Assembly (NCBI RefSeq): GCF_001010355.1
Contig: NZ_JPLA01000009.1
Location: 1-64,000 of the forward strand
Length of the DNA: 64,000 nucleotides
DNA from: Dyella japonica DSM 16301
GTDB lineage: Bacteria > Pseudomonadota > Gammaproteobacteria > Xanthomonadales > Rhodanobacteraceae
Direction of reading: 5' to 3'
In this document: positions 18,479 to 26,409 of the stretch, in pieces
Position numbering within the stretch: position 1 is the stretch's first letter
Layout of the letters: each line of letters starts with the position of its first letter
Notes under the pieces: model-generated
The model's database searches: none
Seen by the model: only the letters and a program-made list of their open reading frames with translations
What the model was told of the DNA's origin: nothing
Translations under genes and position numbers: made by a program

Positions 18479-19792
18479 TCAGTTGGATTTCAGCTGCCAC
18501 GCCGGCTGCACTTGCGCAGCACGCCACGTGGGATAGAAGGCCGCCAGCACCGTCGCCAGGATCGCCAGCAACATGGTGAGCAGGACCAGCGATGCGTCGA
18601 GCGTGGCCAACTTGGCGATGTCCGGTTCGAACACCAGCGAGATGCCCATCACGCCCAGCCCCGTGAGCACCAGGCCCACGACGCCACCGGCCAGGCCAAT
18701 CGCGGCCGCTTCGATCAGGAATTGCAGGTAGATCTCTTTGCGCGTTGCACCCAGTGCACGGCGCACGCCGATTTCCGAGGCGCGCTTCATGAACTTGGCG
18801 AGCAGCAGACCAACCGTGTTCACCAGGCAGATCAGCAGGAAGCCCAGCGACACCAGCAGCGAGACCTTGGCCTCCTGCGGCACCACCTTCTGGTAGTCGA
18901 GCCATTCCGTCACATTGCGCAGGCGCGTATTGGGCGCCCAGTGGAAGCGGCCGGAACGCTGCTGCTCGGCGGCATAGCCGTTGAGGTACTGGCGATAGGC
19001 ATCCGCCTGCGCCGTCGTCGGCAGTTCCGCCCAGAAGCCCAGCCACACACACTCGGACTTGATCCACGCATCCCAACCCTTGCCCGGATCCTTGCTGCAG
19101 TTGTTGTTGCCGTTGGTGGTCGTCTGCACTTCCACGGCACGCGTGAAAGGAATGAACACCTCGATCGGATCATCGAAGCCATTGGTGTTGATGACGTCGT
19201 AGAACACCGGCTCGGGGTTCCACTTGGCCGACACACCGACGATGCGGTAATCGCGACCGTTGAGGTTGATGTTCTTGCCTACGCTGTTGGCGCCGTCAAA
19301 CAGCTTGTCGTTGAGCGCCTTGCCGATCACGGCCACTGCGGCATGCGAGGCATCTTCGTCGGCCGTCCAGCCATGGCCATAGAGGAAGGGAATGTCGAAC
19401 ATCGGGAACGCGTCGGCATACCAGGCGTAACTGGTTTCGCGGAACGGCAGCATGGACGGATCCGCCGGCACGATCGACATCGCTGCCGGGAACAAGGCCG
19501 TCTGCCGCGTCGCCCGCTTGTCGCGCATCAGGTTGATGGCGTCGGTATACGTGATCGCGTTGGGCGGCTCGCCCTTGTTGTCCTGCTGCGCTTCCGGGCC
19601 CCAGTTGTCGATCTGCGGCACATACAGCTGCGAAGACTTCTGCGGGATCGGGTTATTGGAGGTCGCGCGGAACACCGAGTAGGTGGTCATCGACGCGGCC
19701 ACGCCGCAGCCGATCGCCAACACCATCAGCAGGGTCAACAGCGGGTTTTTGCGGAGGCTGCGCAAGCCAAGCTGGAGGTAGTAGGCGAACAT
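18479..19792 (-). CDS. ABC permease, FtsX/MacB type, A-type member of pair 1
   Basis: 437 residues beginning MFAYYLQLGLRSLRKNPL. One N-terminal helix (about 18-38), the SNNPIPQKSSQLYVPQ motif, a periplasmic domain with GNNNCSKDP and KSECVWLGFWAEL cysteines, then three helices with FMKRASEIGVRRALGATR, ending QPAWQLKSN. It is the first permease after the ATPase gene; the 64-bp gap contains a UUCG-capped stem-loop (19820-19841). Two half-permeases of this type normally form the membrane channel with two copies of the ATPase. Confidence 0.94.
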   Translation of the reverse strand: MFAYYLQLGLRSLRKNPLLTLLMVLAIGCGVAASMTTYSVFRATSNNPIPQKSSQLYVPQIDNWGPEAQQDNKGEPPNAITYTDAINLMRDKRATRQTALFPAAMSIVPADPSMLPFRETSYAWYADAFPMFDIPFLYGHGWTADEDASHAAVAVIGKALNDKLFDGANSVGKNINLNGRDYRIVGVSAKWNPEPVFYDVINTNGFDDPIEVFIPFTRAVEVQTTTNGNNNCSKDPGKGWDAWIKSECVWLGFWAELPTTAQADAYRQYLNGYAAEQQRSGRFHWAPNTRLRNVTEWLDYQKVVPQEAKVSLLVSLGFLLICLVNTVGLLLAKFMKRASEIGVRRALGATRKEIYLQFLIEAAAIGLAGGVVGLVLTGLGVMGISLVFEPDIAKLATLDASLVLLTMLLAILATVLAAFYPTWRAAQVQPAWQLKSN

Positions 19793-19819
19793 GATCGTCC
19801 TTTACAAGGGCTTCAAGCC

Positions 19820-19841
19820 GCCTCCCGCCGAAGCGGGAGGC
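19820..19841 (-). other. stem-loop with UUCG tetraloop between ATPase and first permease gene
   Basis: On the minus strand the RNA forms a perfect 9-bp stem (GCCUCCCGC) closed by C(UUCG)G, an exceptionally stable loop. No U-run follows, so it is not a standard terminator. It more likely acts as an mRNA-stability or processing element, adjusting adaptor/ATPase output relative to the ten permeases. Function is inference. Confidence 0.7.
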
Positions 19842-19856
19842 ATCGGTGACCGGTTA

Positions 19857-20579
<723 letters not shown>

Positions 20580-20619
20580 GGTGTTGTCCTTCGAGTGGTG
20601 GTGATTAGTTGGAGGTTGC

Positions 20620-21891
20620 TTAATTAGAGATGGCGACACGCTGGGCGCCCTTGAAGCTGTCGGTACCGGAGATCACGATGTTGTCGCCTTCCTTGAGGCC
20701 ATCGAGGATTTCCACCTTGTCGATGCTGCTGGCACCCACGCGGATGGGATGCTTTTCCGCCACGCCGTCGCGCACGAGGTAGGCATAGCTGCCACCCGAT
20801 TCGTCGACGAAGGAACCGCGCTGCACGGTGAGCACGTTGTCGCGCTTGTCCAGCAGGATGCGCACGGACAGGCGCTGGTTCTGGCGCAGCTGCTTGGGCG
20901 TCTGGCCGTCGAAGCGCAGGCGGGCCGCAACTTCGCCGTTGACCACTTCCGGCGAAATGGCGCTGACCAGGCCCTTCCAGGTGGCGCCGTTGCCGCTGAT
21001 CTCGCCGGTCATGCCGATGCCCAGGTCACGCGCGAAACTTTCCGGCACCTTCATTTCCACTTCGAGCGCGGACAGATCGATCACGCTGACCAGCTGGGCG
21101 TCCTTGGCCACCGTGGCGCGCTCGGCAATGAACAGCTGACCGACCTGGCCATCGACTGGCGACTTCACGTTGAGGTCGTCCACCTGGCGCTGCAGATCCT
21201 TCACCAGCAGCAGCTGGCGATCGTGCGCGAGCTTCTTGGACTGGATGTCGAAGTTGAGGCTGTCGGTATTGGTGGCCAGATCGGCCTTGGCATGCTCGAG
21301 CGTGATGCGCATCTTCTCGAGCGTGTCCTTGGACTTGTCCACGTCCATGCTGGGCACCGCGCCCAGCGTGAACGCCTTCTGATAGCGGGCGAGGTCGCGT
21401 TCGGCGCCCTGCTTGTCGATGCTGGCGTTGTCGAAAGCCTTCTGCAGTTCGCCACGCGTCTTGCGCGCGTCGATCTGCGCACGCAGGTAATCGACCTGCA
21501 TGGCATCGGCGGCGCTCATTTCCTGTGCGAGCTTGTTGGTCAGTTCGGGGCTGTCGACGACGGCGAGCACCTGGCCCTTTTTCACCGCATCGCCCGCGTG
21601 CACCTTGAGCGTGACCGCACCGCCATAGGTGGCGTAGAGCGTGGGGCTGACTGCCGCCACCACCTTGCCCTCGGCGGCGATGTCGCGGACGAACGGACCG
21701 CGCTCGACCGTGGCGAACGCGAGGCGCGAGCTGCTGACCGAGGCATCGGCCGAGAACAGGCGGCCAATGCGCGGGCCGAACAAGGCGAGCAAGGCCAGCA
21801 CGGCCACGCCGATGCCGATCAGCAGCATCCGGCGCTTGGGATTGGATTTGACCTCGACCAGTCGGTCTTGTGCGGAGGTATCGCGAATCAT
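20620..21891 (-). CDS. periplasmic adaptor (HlyD/MacA-type membrane fusion protein)
   Basis: 423 residues from ATG 21891 (MIRDTSAQDRLVEV); a TTG 24 nt upstream is less likely. There is one N-terminal anchor helix (about 22-38), a lipoyl/barrel-sandwich hybrid region split by an alpha-helical hairpin (about 105-225, coiled-coil rich), then beta-barrel and membrane-proximal domains ending GAQRVAISN. It bridges inner-membrane ABC permeases to an outer-membrane duct. No TolC-like gene is present in the window, so the duct must be encoded elsewhere. It is the first gene of the operon, 45 bp downstream of a consensus sigma-54 promoter. Confidence 0.94.
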   Translation of the reverse strand: MIRDTSAQDRLVEVKSNPKRRMLLIGIGVAVLALLALFGPRIGRLFSADASVSSSRLAFATVERGPFVRDIAAEGKVVAAVSPTLYATYGGAVTLKVHAGDAVKKGQVLAVVDSPELTNKLAQEMSAADAMQVDYLRAQIDARKTRGELQKAFDNASIDKQGAERDLARYQKAFTLGAVPSMDVDKSKDTLEKMRITLEHAKADLATNTDSLNFDIQSKKLAHDRQLLLVKDLQRQVDDLNVKSPVDGQVGQLFIAERATVAKDAQLVSVIDLSALEVEMKVPESFARDLGIGMTGEISGNGATWKGLVSAISPEVVNGEVAARLRFDGQTPKQLRQNQRLSVRILLDKRDNVLTVQRGSFVDESGGSYAYLVRDGVAEKHPIRVGASSIDKVEILDGLKEGDNIVISGTDSFKGAQRVAISN

Positions 21892-21935
21892 CGATGGGTC
21901 CCTGGCCGCTGACAATGCGGCCCCTGACCCTACTC

Positions 21936-21951
21936 AGCAATCCGCGTGCCA
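21936..21951 (-). promoter_or_regulatory. sigma-54 (-24/-12) promoter of the exporter operon
   Basis: On the minus strand the sequence is TGGCACG-CGGA-TTGCT, a full match to the sigma-54 consensus TGGCACG-N4-TTGCW with correct spacing. It lies 45 bp upstream of the adaptor start codon, suitable for a short leader. Sigma-54 promoters need an AAA+ activator; the NtrC-type regulator at 3366-4703 is the only one in the window. Confidence 0.88.
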
Positions 21952-22010
21952 AGCCTCAAGCGTCGATTTATTCGCTATTTTTCAGTGGGTTGAGAACATG
22001 GACCGAGGGC

Positions 22011-22063
22011 GGACAGCTGTCCGCGGACACCTGCACGGACAAGCGGACAAGCGTCCGCGGACG
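22011..22063 (-). promoter_or_regulatory. putative enhancer (UAS) palindromes for the sigma-54 activator
   Basis: The palindromes GGACAGCTGTCC (22011-22022), TGTCCGCGGACA (22018-22029) and CGTCCGCGGACG (22052-22063) surround two tandem CGGACAAG units (22036-22051). The two GTCCGCGGAC cores are centred 34 bp apart, about three helical turns, and begin about 70 bp upstream of the -24 element, the usual enhancer distance. Binding by the NtrC-type regulator is inferred. Confidence 0.7.
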
Positions 22064-22080
22064 GCATTCGCGGCGCGACC

Positions 22081-22665
22081 CTAGTCGAACGCCGGCGCCA
22101 GCGAGACCGCCGCCGCCCTCGCCACGTCGCGGGCGATGCCCCGCCCCAGCGAGGAAAGTTGCCCCAGCGGCAAGGTATCGAGCACGTCCAGCGAGGCCAT
22201 CCGCGTGGTGCGGAAGCGCAGCAGCTGCGCGATCGCGGCCTTGCACGCCACCTCGCCCGGACAAACCGGCGCGGCCGGCAGCGGCGTACCGCCGGCAAGC
22301 AAGGCGTCCCAGGCGAGATAGTCGGTGTCCGGCAACAGATGCAGGCGGGCGCAGAACGCGCCGGACGCATCGAAGCAGTCGATCCATTCGCGCGGGCCGT
22401 CGGCGCCGATCATGCTCGACGCGCGCAGTTCTTCTGTCTGCAGCAACGGCGCCAGATCCAGCCGCGTCACCAGCCAGCCCGGGGCCAGCTCACGCGCGGG
22501 GCGCGAGGAGGCGCAGGCCGGCAGGTAGAGCACGCCGCCCAGCAGCGGCAGGCGCGCGGCGAGCGTGGTGCCGTCGATCCGCACCGAGCTGCGGCTGATG
22601 GTCCATGCCGCCGTATCGGCACTGGAGCGAACCGTCGCGAACGCATGTGCAAGCCAGCCAAACAT
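22081..22665 (-). CDS. conserved hypothetical protein downstream of hemP
   Basis: 194 residues from ATG 22665 (MFGWLAHAFATVRSSADTA), preceded by AAGGAG at good spacing. No signal peptide or obvious membrane segment. It contains a CASSRPARE motif and REWIDCFDASGAFCARLHLLP, faintly reminiscent of the C-terminal half of HemS/ChuX-type haem-handling proteins, but I cannot assign it. It follows hemP on the same strand with 176 bp between, so it may belong to the iron/haem-responsive unit. Function unknown. Confidence 0.7.
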   Translation of the reverse strand: MFGWLAHAFATVRSSADTAAWTISRSSVRIDGTTLAARLPLLGGVLYLPACASSRPARELAPGWLVTRLDLAPLLQTEELRASSMIGADGPREWIDCFDASGAFCARLHLLPDTDYLAWDALLAGGTPLPAAPVCPGEVACKAAIAQLLRFRTTRMASLDVLDTLPLGQLSSLGRGIARDVARAAAVSLAPAFD

Positions 22666-22841
22666 CGTCAGTACTCCTTGGCAGGAAGGGACCTGGCTGG
22701 CGTCCGGGGAGAACCGCGTGGCTGGTGGTCTTGGGGAGGTGTCCCGGCCATGGCCGGTTGAAGGCGTCCTTGCCCATGAAGCTCCATCGGGGGACGGCAT
22801 GCCCGCCTCGGCCCGCGCCGGAGCACGGGCCGAGGCGAACC

Positions 22842-23063
22842 TCACTTGGTAAGGATCAGCTTGTCGTTGCGGGTCAGGCGCAGGTGGTATTCGCTGCCCT
22901 GGTGCTGGATCACCAGTTCACGCTCGCCTTTGAGCAGCATCTGGCTGGAAACGCGACGGGTGGCGGCATCGGACGAGGGCGCCGAAGGCTTCAGGCTGAG
23001 CAGGCGGAACGGGCGCGCCAGGGCGTCGGCACCCTGGGGAAGGGACAAAACCGTCGTGGACAT
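22842..23063 (-). CDS. hemP: HemP/HmuP family hemin uptake protein
   Basis: 73 residues. The C-terminal half (RRVSSQMLLKGERELVIQHQ and HLRLTRNDKLILTK) is the diagnostic HemP/HmuP core; the N-terminal 35 residues are low-complexity. In Burkholderia and Bradyrhizobium, HmuP family members co-regulate haem receptor expression. The start is supported by GGAG upstream. A Fur box overlaps its promoter at 23098-23125, consistent with iron-limited expression. No TonB-dependent haem receptor is next to it, which is unusual. Confidence 0.93.
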   Translation of the reverse strand: MSTTVLSLPQGADALARPFRLLSLKPSAPSSDAATRRVSSQMLLKGERELVIQHQGSEYHLRLTRNDKLILTK

Positions 23064-23097
23064 GGTGGAGCTCCGCAGGAGAGTGGTGACACCTTAG

Positions 23098-23125
23098 ATG
23101 ATAATAATTCTCATTTCAGTGTCAA
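23098..23125 (-). promoter_or_regulatory. hemP promoter with overlapping Fur box
   Basis: On the minus strand TTGACA (23120-23125) and TATCAT (23098-23103) are separated by 16 bp. A 7-1-7 Fur box, TGATAAT-A-ATTCTCA (23099-23113), covers the -10 and spacer, the standard geometry for Fur repression under iron-replete conditions. The site is 35 bp upstream of the hemP start. Confidence 0.85.
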
Positions 23126-23145
23126 CACCCTGTTTTATCGGCGGT

Positions 23146-24012
23146 CTATTGCCCTACGCGCTCCTTGGCCAGCCGCTCGTCCAGGCTGCGGGTCCCCAGC
23201 TGCGCGTAGGCTCGGCAGGCGGCGGGGTCCACCAGCGGATCGGGCGTCCCGGGCTTGCGGCGCGCGACGCGTTCGAGGAAATCGATCTGGTCGGGGTGCG
23301 GCACCATCAGGATCTCGCAGGGCAAGCCGGCGATCACGGCCAGGCCGCGCCGGTAGTTGCTCACCCGTTCCGGATGGGCCGCATCGCTGTAACGGAAATT
23401 GCCTGCCGTGAGCGCGCTGATGCTGTCGGCATACACCATGTCGAGGCAGCGCTTGCCCTCGCACGACTGCCAGGTCCAGGTGGTGCTGCCGGGAGTGTGC
23501 CCAGGCGTGTAGTGGGCCGTCACGGTCACATCGCCCAGGCGGACGACGCCGTTGTCAGCAACGACACCCACCGAGCTCACCGGCGGATACGTCGGCGCAT
23601 CGCCGTACTGCGGATCGTCGGGATAGTGGCCACCCAGCCGCAACTCCTTCGCACCCACCTCGCTTGCCATCACCTGCGCACCACTATCGTGCGCTATCGC
23701 GGCAATGCCGCCGGCGTGATCCGAATGCGCGTGCGAATTGAGGATGCGCTTCACATCGTGCAGCTGAAAACCCAGCGCCTTGATGTTGGCCTCCACCATC
23801 GGCGCGTTCTGCGGCAAGGTGCCATCGATCAGCACCAGGCCGTCCGACGATGCGATCAGGATGGCCGTGAGCCCGCGCGTGCCGACGTAATAGGTGTTGC
23901 CGTAGATGCGAAACGGCTGCTGCGGCTGCGTCCAGGCCGCCTTGTCGGCGTGCGCGACGGTGACTGCGGCGAACGCGAGGCAGCTGCCAATCGCGATGCG
24001 GGAGAGTTTCAT
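23146..24012 (-). CDS. subclass B3 metallo-beta-lactamase
   Basis: 288 residues with signal peptide (MKLSRIAIGSCLAFAAVTVA). The zinc ligands are canonical for B3 enzymes: HAHSDH (H116, H118, D120, H121 in BBL numbering), GHTPGS (H196) and PHPDQ (H263), with no Cys at 221 (ADSISAL). YYVGTRGLTAILIAS and GGHYPDDPQYGDAPTYPP are further B3-like blocks. Periplasmic hydrolysis of beta-lactams including carbapenems is expected from the family; activity and expression are not shown by sequence. No mobile-element signals surround it, so it looks like an intrinsic chromosomal gene. Confidence 0.93.
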   Translation of the reverse strand: MKLSRIAIGSCLAFAAVTVAHADKAAWTQPQQPFRIYGNTYYVGTRGLTAILIASSDGLVLIDGTLPQNAPMVEANIKALGFQLHDVKRILNSHAHSDHAGGIAAIAHDSGAQVMASEVGAKELRLGGHYPDDPQYGDAPTYPPVSSVGVVADNGVVRLGDVTVTAHYTPGHTPGSTTWTWQSCEGKRCLDMVYADSISALTAGNFRYSDAAHPERVSNYRRGLAVIAGLPCEILMVPHPDQIDFLERVARRKPGTPDPLVDPAACRAYAQLGTRSLDERLAKERVGQ

Positions 24013-24130
24013 GGGCCAACATCCGTGATGGAAAGTCGGGGCAGGATGTCGCGCTTTTGCGAATGCGCCGGGCGTTCGTCAGGCGACGCGAAGGCCAGTT
24101 GTGGCAATGCGCGGGCAATAGCTGTTCACT

Positions 24131-24211
24131 GTGGGAGCGCACCCTGTGCGCGACAAGCCTACGGAGCGTTACTCCCACGCGTGGCGTGTCGCGCACAGGG
24201 TGCGCTCCCAC
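24131..24211. repeat. REP doublet, copy 2
   Basis: Arms GTGGGAGCGCAC..GTGCGCGAC (24131-24154) and the exact complement (24188-24211) flank a spacer containing acggagcg, shared with copies 3-5. The A-to-G change in the outer arm is matched by a T-to-C change in the other arm, preserving pairing. It sits between the aldo/keto reductase stop and the beta-lactamase start. Confidence 0.9.
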
Positions 24212-24227
24212 AAAATGAGGCCTCACA

Positions 24228-25196
24228 TCACGCAACGGCCGCGGCAATGTGCTTCAACACATCCCCATCGAGCTTAGGCAACAAGGCGAGCGCACCAAGA
24301 TTCTGCTCCAGCTGCTCCAGCTTGCTCGCCCCCAGCATCACCGTGGAGACATGCGGATTGGCCAGGCACCAGGCGATCGCCAGCTGCGCCATGGAGACGC
24401 CGAGCTCATCGGCGATCGGCGCCAGGCGTCGTACCTTGTCGAGCCGCGAGCCATCGTTCTCAAGCACCGCTTCACGCAGCCACTCATAGCCCGGCTGCGC
24501 CAGGCGCGATTCGGCAGGCACGCCATGGTTGTACTTGCCACTCAACAGACCCGAGGCCAACGGCGACCAGATGGTGGTACCCATGCCGTAGGTGTCGTAT
24601 AGCGGCGCGTATTCCTGCTCCACGCGTTCGCGGTGCAGCAGGTTGTACTGCGGCTGCTCCATGGTCGGCGCAAACATGTGGTGATCACGCGCCACGCGAT
24701 GGGCTTCGATGATGGCCTCTGCCGGCCATTCGCTGGTGCCCCAGTAGAGCACCTTGCCCTGGCGTATCAGCGTGTCCATCGCTGCCACGGTTTCGACGAT
24801 CGGTGTGTCCGGATCGGGGCGATGGCAGAAGTAGAGATCCAGATGATCGACGCGCAAACGCTGCAACGCCTGATGGCAGGCTTCGATCACATGCTTGCGC
24901 GACAGGCCGCGCTGGGTCGGCAGCGGATTGTCGACCGCACCGAAATACACCTTGCTCGACACGCAATAACTGTCGCGGGGAAAGCGCAGATCGGCGAGCA
25001 CATCGCCCATCAGCGTCTCGGCGACGCCATGGTTGTAGACCTCGGCGTTGTCGAAAAAATTGATGCCGTGATCGTGGGCCATCGCGAGCAGATCGCGCGC
25101 CAGCGAACGCCCCACCTGGGTGCCAAAGGTGACCCACGCGCCGAAGGAAAGCGCGGAAAGCTGCAGGCCGGATGTGCCAAGGCGACGGTATTGCAT
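24228..25196 (-). CDS. aldo/keto reductase (Kv-beta/YghZ-like)
   Basis: 322 residues from ATG 25196 (MQYRRLGTSGLQLSALSFGA). The AKR catalytic tetrad is visible: D (FFDNAEVYNHG), Y of the same motif, K (VSSKVYFG) and H (YFCHRPD). The WGTSEWPAEAIIEAH and STVMLGASKLEQLEQNL cofactor segments are typical of the AKR6/AKR14 branch. NADPH-dependent carbonyl reduction is expected; the physiological substrate is unknown. It is divergent from the alcohol dehydrogenase at 25343, with 146 bp between starts, so the two may share regulation. Confidence 0.92.
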   Translation of the reverse strand: MQYRRLGTSGLQLSALSFGAWVTFGTQVGRSLARDLLAMAHDHGINFFDNAEVYNHGVAETLMGDVLADLRFPRDSYCVSSKVYFGAVDNPLPTQRGLSRKHVIEACHQALQRLRVDHLDLYFCHRPDPDTPIVETVAAMDTLIRQGKVLYWGTSEWPAEAIIEAHRVARDHHMFAPTMEQPQYNLLHRERVEQEYAPLYDTYGMGTTIWSPLASGLLSGKYNHGVPAESRLAQPGYEWLREAVLENDGSRLDKVRRLAPIADELGVSMAQLAIAWCLANPHVSTVMLGASKLEQLEQNLGALALLPKLDGDVLKHIAAAVA

Positions 25197-25342
25197 GGGA
25201 GCGCTCCGCTTGATGGGGATGGAACAGCATGCCAACAGCGCGCGTCATTCGTCCATCGCCGCGCTTTACACGTGGCACCGACACGGTGCTCCCTACACTG
25301 CCGGTTTCGCCACTCGCCACCCTTCCCGATCGGAGCGACGTC

Positions 25343-26350
25343 ATGTCAACCATGCAAGGCTGGGCTGTCCAGGAAGCGGGCAAGCCGCTGGTGCTTGCCC
25401 AGTTCGATCTTGGCCCGCTCGGGCCCGAAGAAGTGGAAGTGGCAGTGGATTATTGCGGCGTGTGCCACTCGGATCTCTCCATGATCAGCAACGAGTGGGG
25501 CATGTCGCGCTTTCCCTTTGTGCCCGGCCACGAAGTGGTCGGACGCATCACCGCGCTTGGCGCGCAGGCCAAAGGCCTGAAGGTGGGACAGCGCGTGGGC
25601 ATCGGTTGGACGGCAGGCAGCTGCATGCACTGCCACCAATGCCTGTCGGGGCACCAAAACCTGTTTCCCGAGTTGCAGCCGACCATCGGTGCTCATCACG
25701 GCGGCTTTGCCGATAAGGTGCGTGCCCACTGGGCCTGGACCATCCCCCTGCCCGACGGCATCGACCTGCCCAGCGCGGGCCCGCTGTTGTGCGGCGGCAT
25801 CACGGTGCTCAAACCGTTTCTGTCCTACCGCATCAGCCCGACCGCGCGCGTCGGCGTGGTCGGCATCGGCGGCCTGGGCCATATGGCGGTGAAGTTCGCC
25901 CGCGCCTGGGGCTGCGAAGTCACGGCCTTCACCTCCAATCCCTCGAAGGCCGACGAGGCGCGCAGCTTCGGCGCGCACCATGTCGTGTCCAGCCGCGACG
26001 CCAATGCGATGGCAGGCATCGCCGGCTCGCTGGATCTGCTGCTGGTGACGGTGAACGTATCGCTGGACTGGGCAGCGCTGATTGCTACGCTGGCGCCGCG
26101 CGGCCGCATGCATGTGGTGGGCGCGGTGCTTGAGCCCATACCCGTCTCGGCGTTTGCGCTGATCATGACGGAGCGCGAGATTTCCGGTTCGCCCACCGGA
26201 GCACCGGTGGATATCGCCACCTTGCTCGATTACGCCACGCGCCACGACATACGTCCGCAGGTGGAGATGTTCCCCATGGCGGAGGTCAATGCCGCGCTCA
26301 AGCACCTCGAAGAGGGCAAGGCGCGCTACCGCATCGTGCTCCAGGCCTAG
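25343..26350 (+). CDS. zinc-type NAD(P)-dependent alcohol dehydrogenase (YahK/CAD-like)
   Basis: 335 residues from ATG 25343 (MSTMQGWAVQEAG) with GGAG upstream. Catalytic zinc ligands are present (CGVCHSD, PGHEVVG). The NAD(P)-binding motif is GVVGIGGLGHMAVKFA. The structural zinc lobe reads SCMHCHQCLSGHQNLFPE: the first three cysteines are present but the fourth position of C-x2-C-x2-C-x7-C is Phe (codon TTT), one base from Cys (TGT). The lobe may therefore be destabilised or zinc-free. Otherwise full-length and typical of medium-chain aldehyde reductases. Confidence 0.92.
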   Translation: MSTMQGWAVQEAGKPLVLAQFDLGPLGPEEVEVAVDYCGVCHSDLSMISNEWGMSRFPFVPGHEVVGRITALGAQAKGLKVGQRVGIGWTAGSCMHCHQCLSGHQNLFPELQPTIGAHHGGFADKVRAHWAWTIPLPDGIDLPSAGPLLCGGITVLKPFLSYRISPTARVGVVGIGGLGHMAVKFARAWGCEVTAFTSNPSKADEARSFGAHHVVSSRDANAMAGIAGSLDLLLVTVNVSLDWAALIATLAPRGRMHVVGAVLEPIPVSAFALIMTEREISGSPTGAPVDIATLLDYATRHDIRPQVEMFPMAEVNAALKHLEEGKARYRIVLQA

Positions 26351-26409
26351 CTGCCTGTAGCCGCCTCGACGGCCGCCGGATCGGGCGACCGTCGATATGC
26401 ATGCTCCGC

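Noticed and set aside
14731-18579. 1282-codon plus-strand open frame opposite the permease array
   Set aside because: Antisense shadow of the well-supported permease genes: His/Gln/Arg-rich, no domain, no ribosome site. High GC and codon bias of the true genes keep this frame open.
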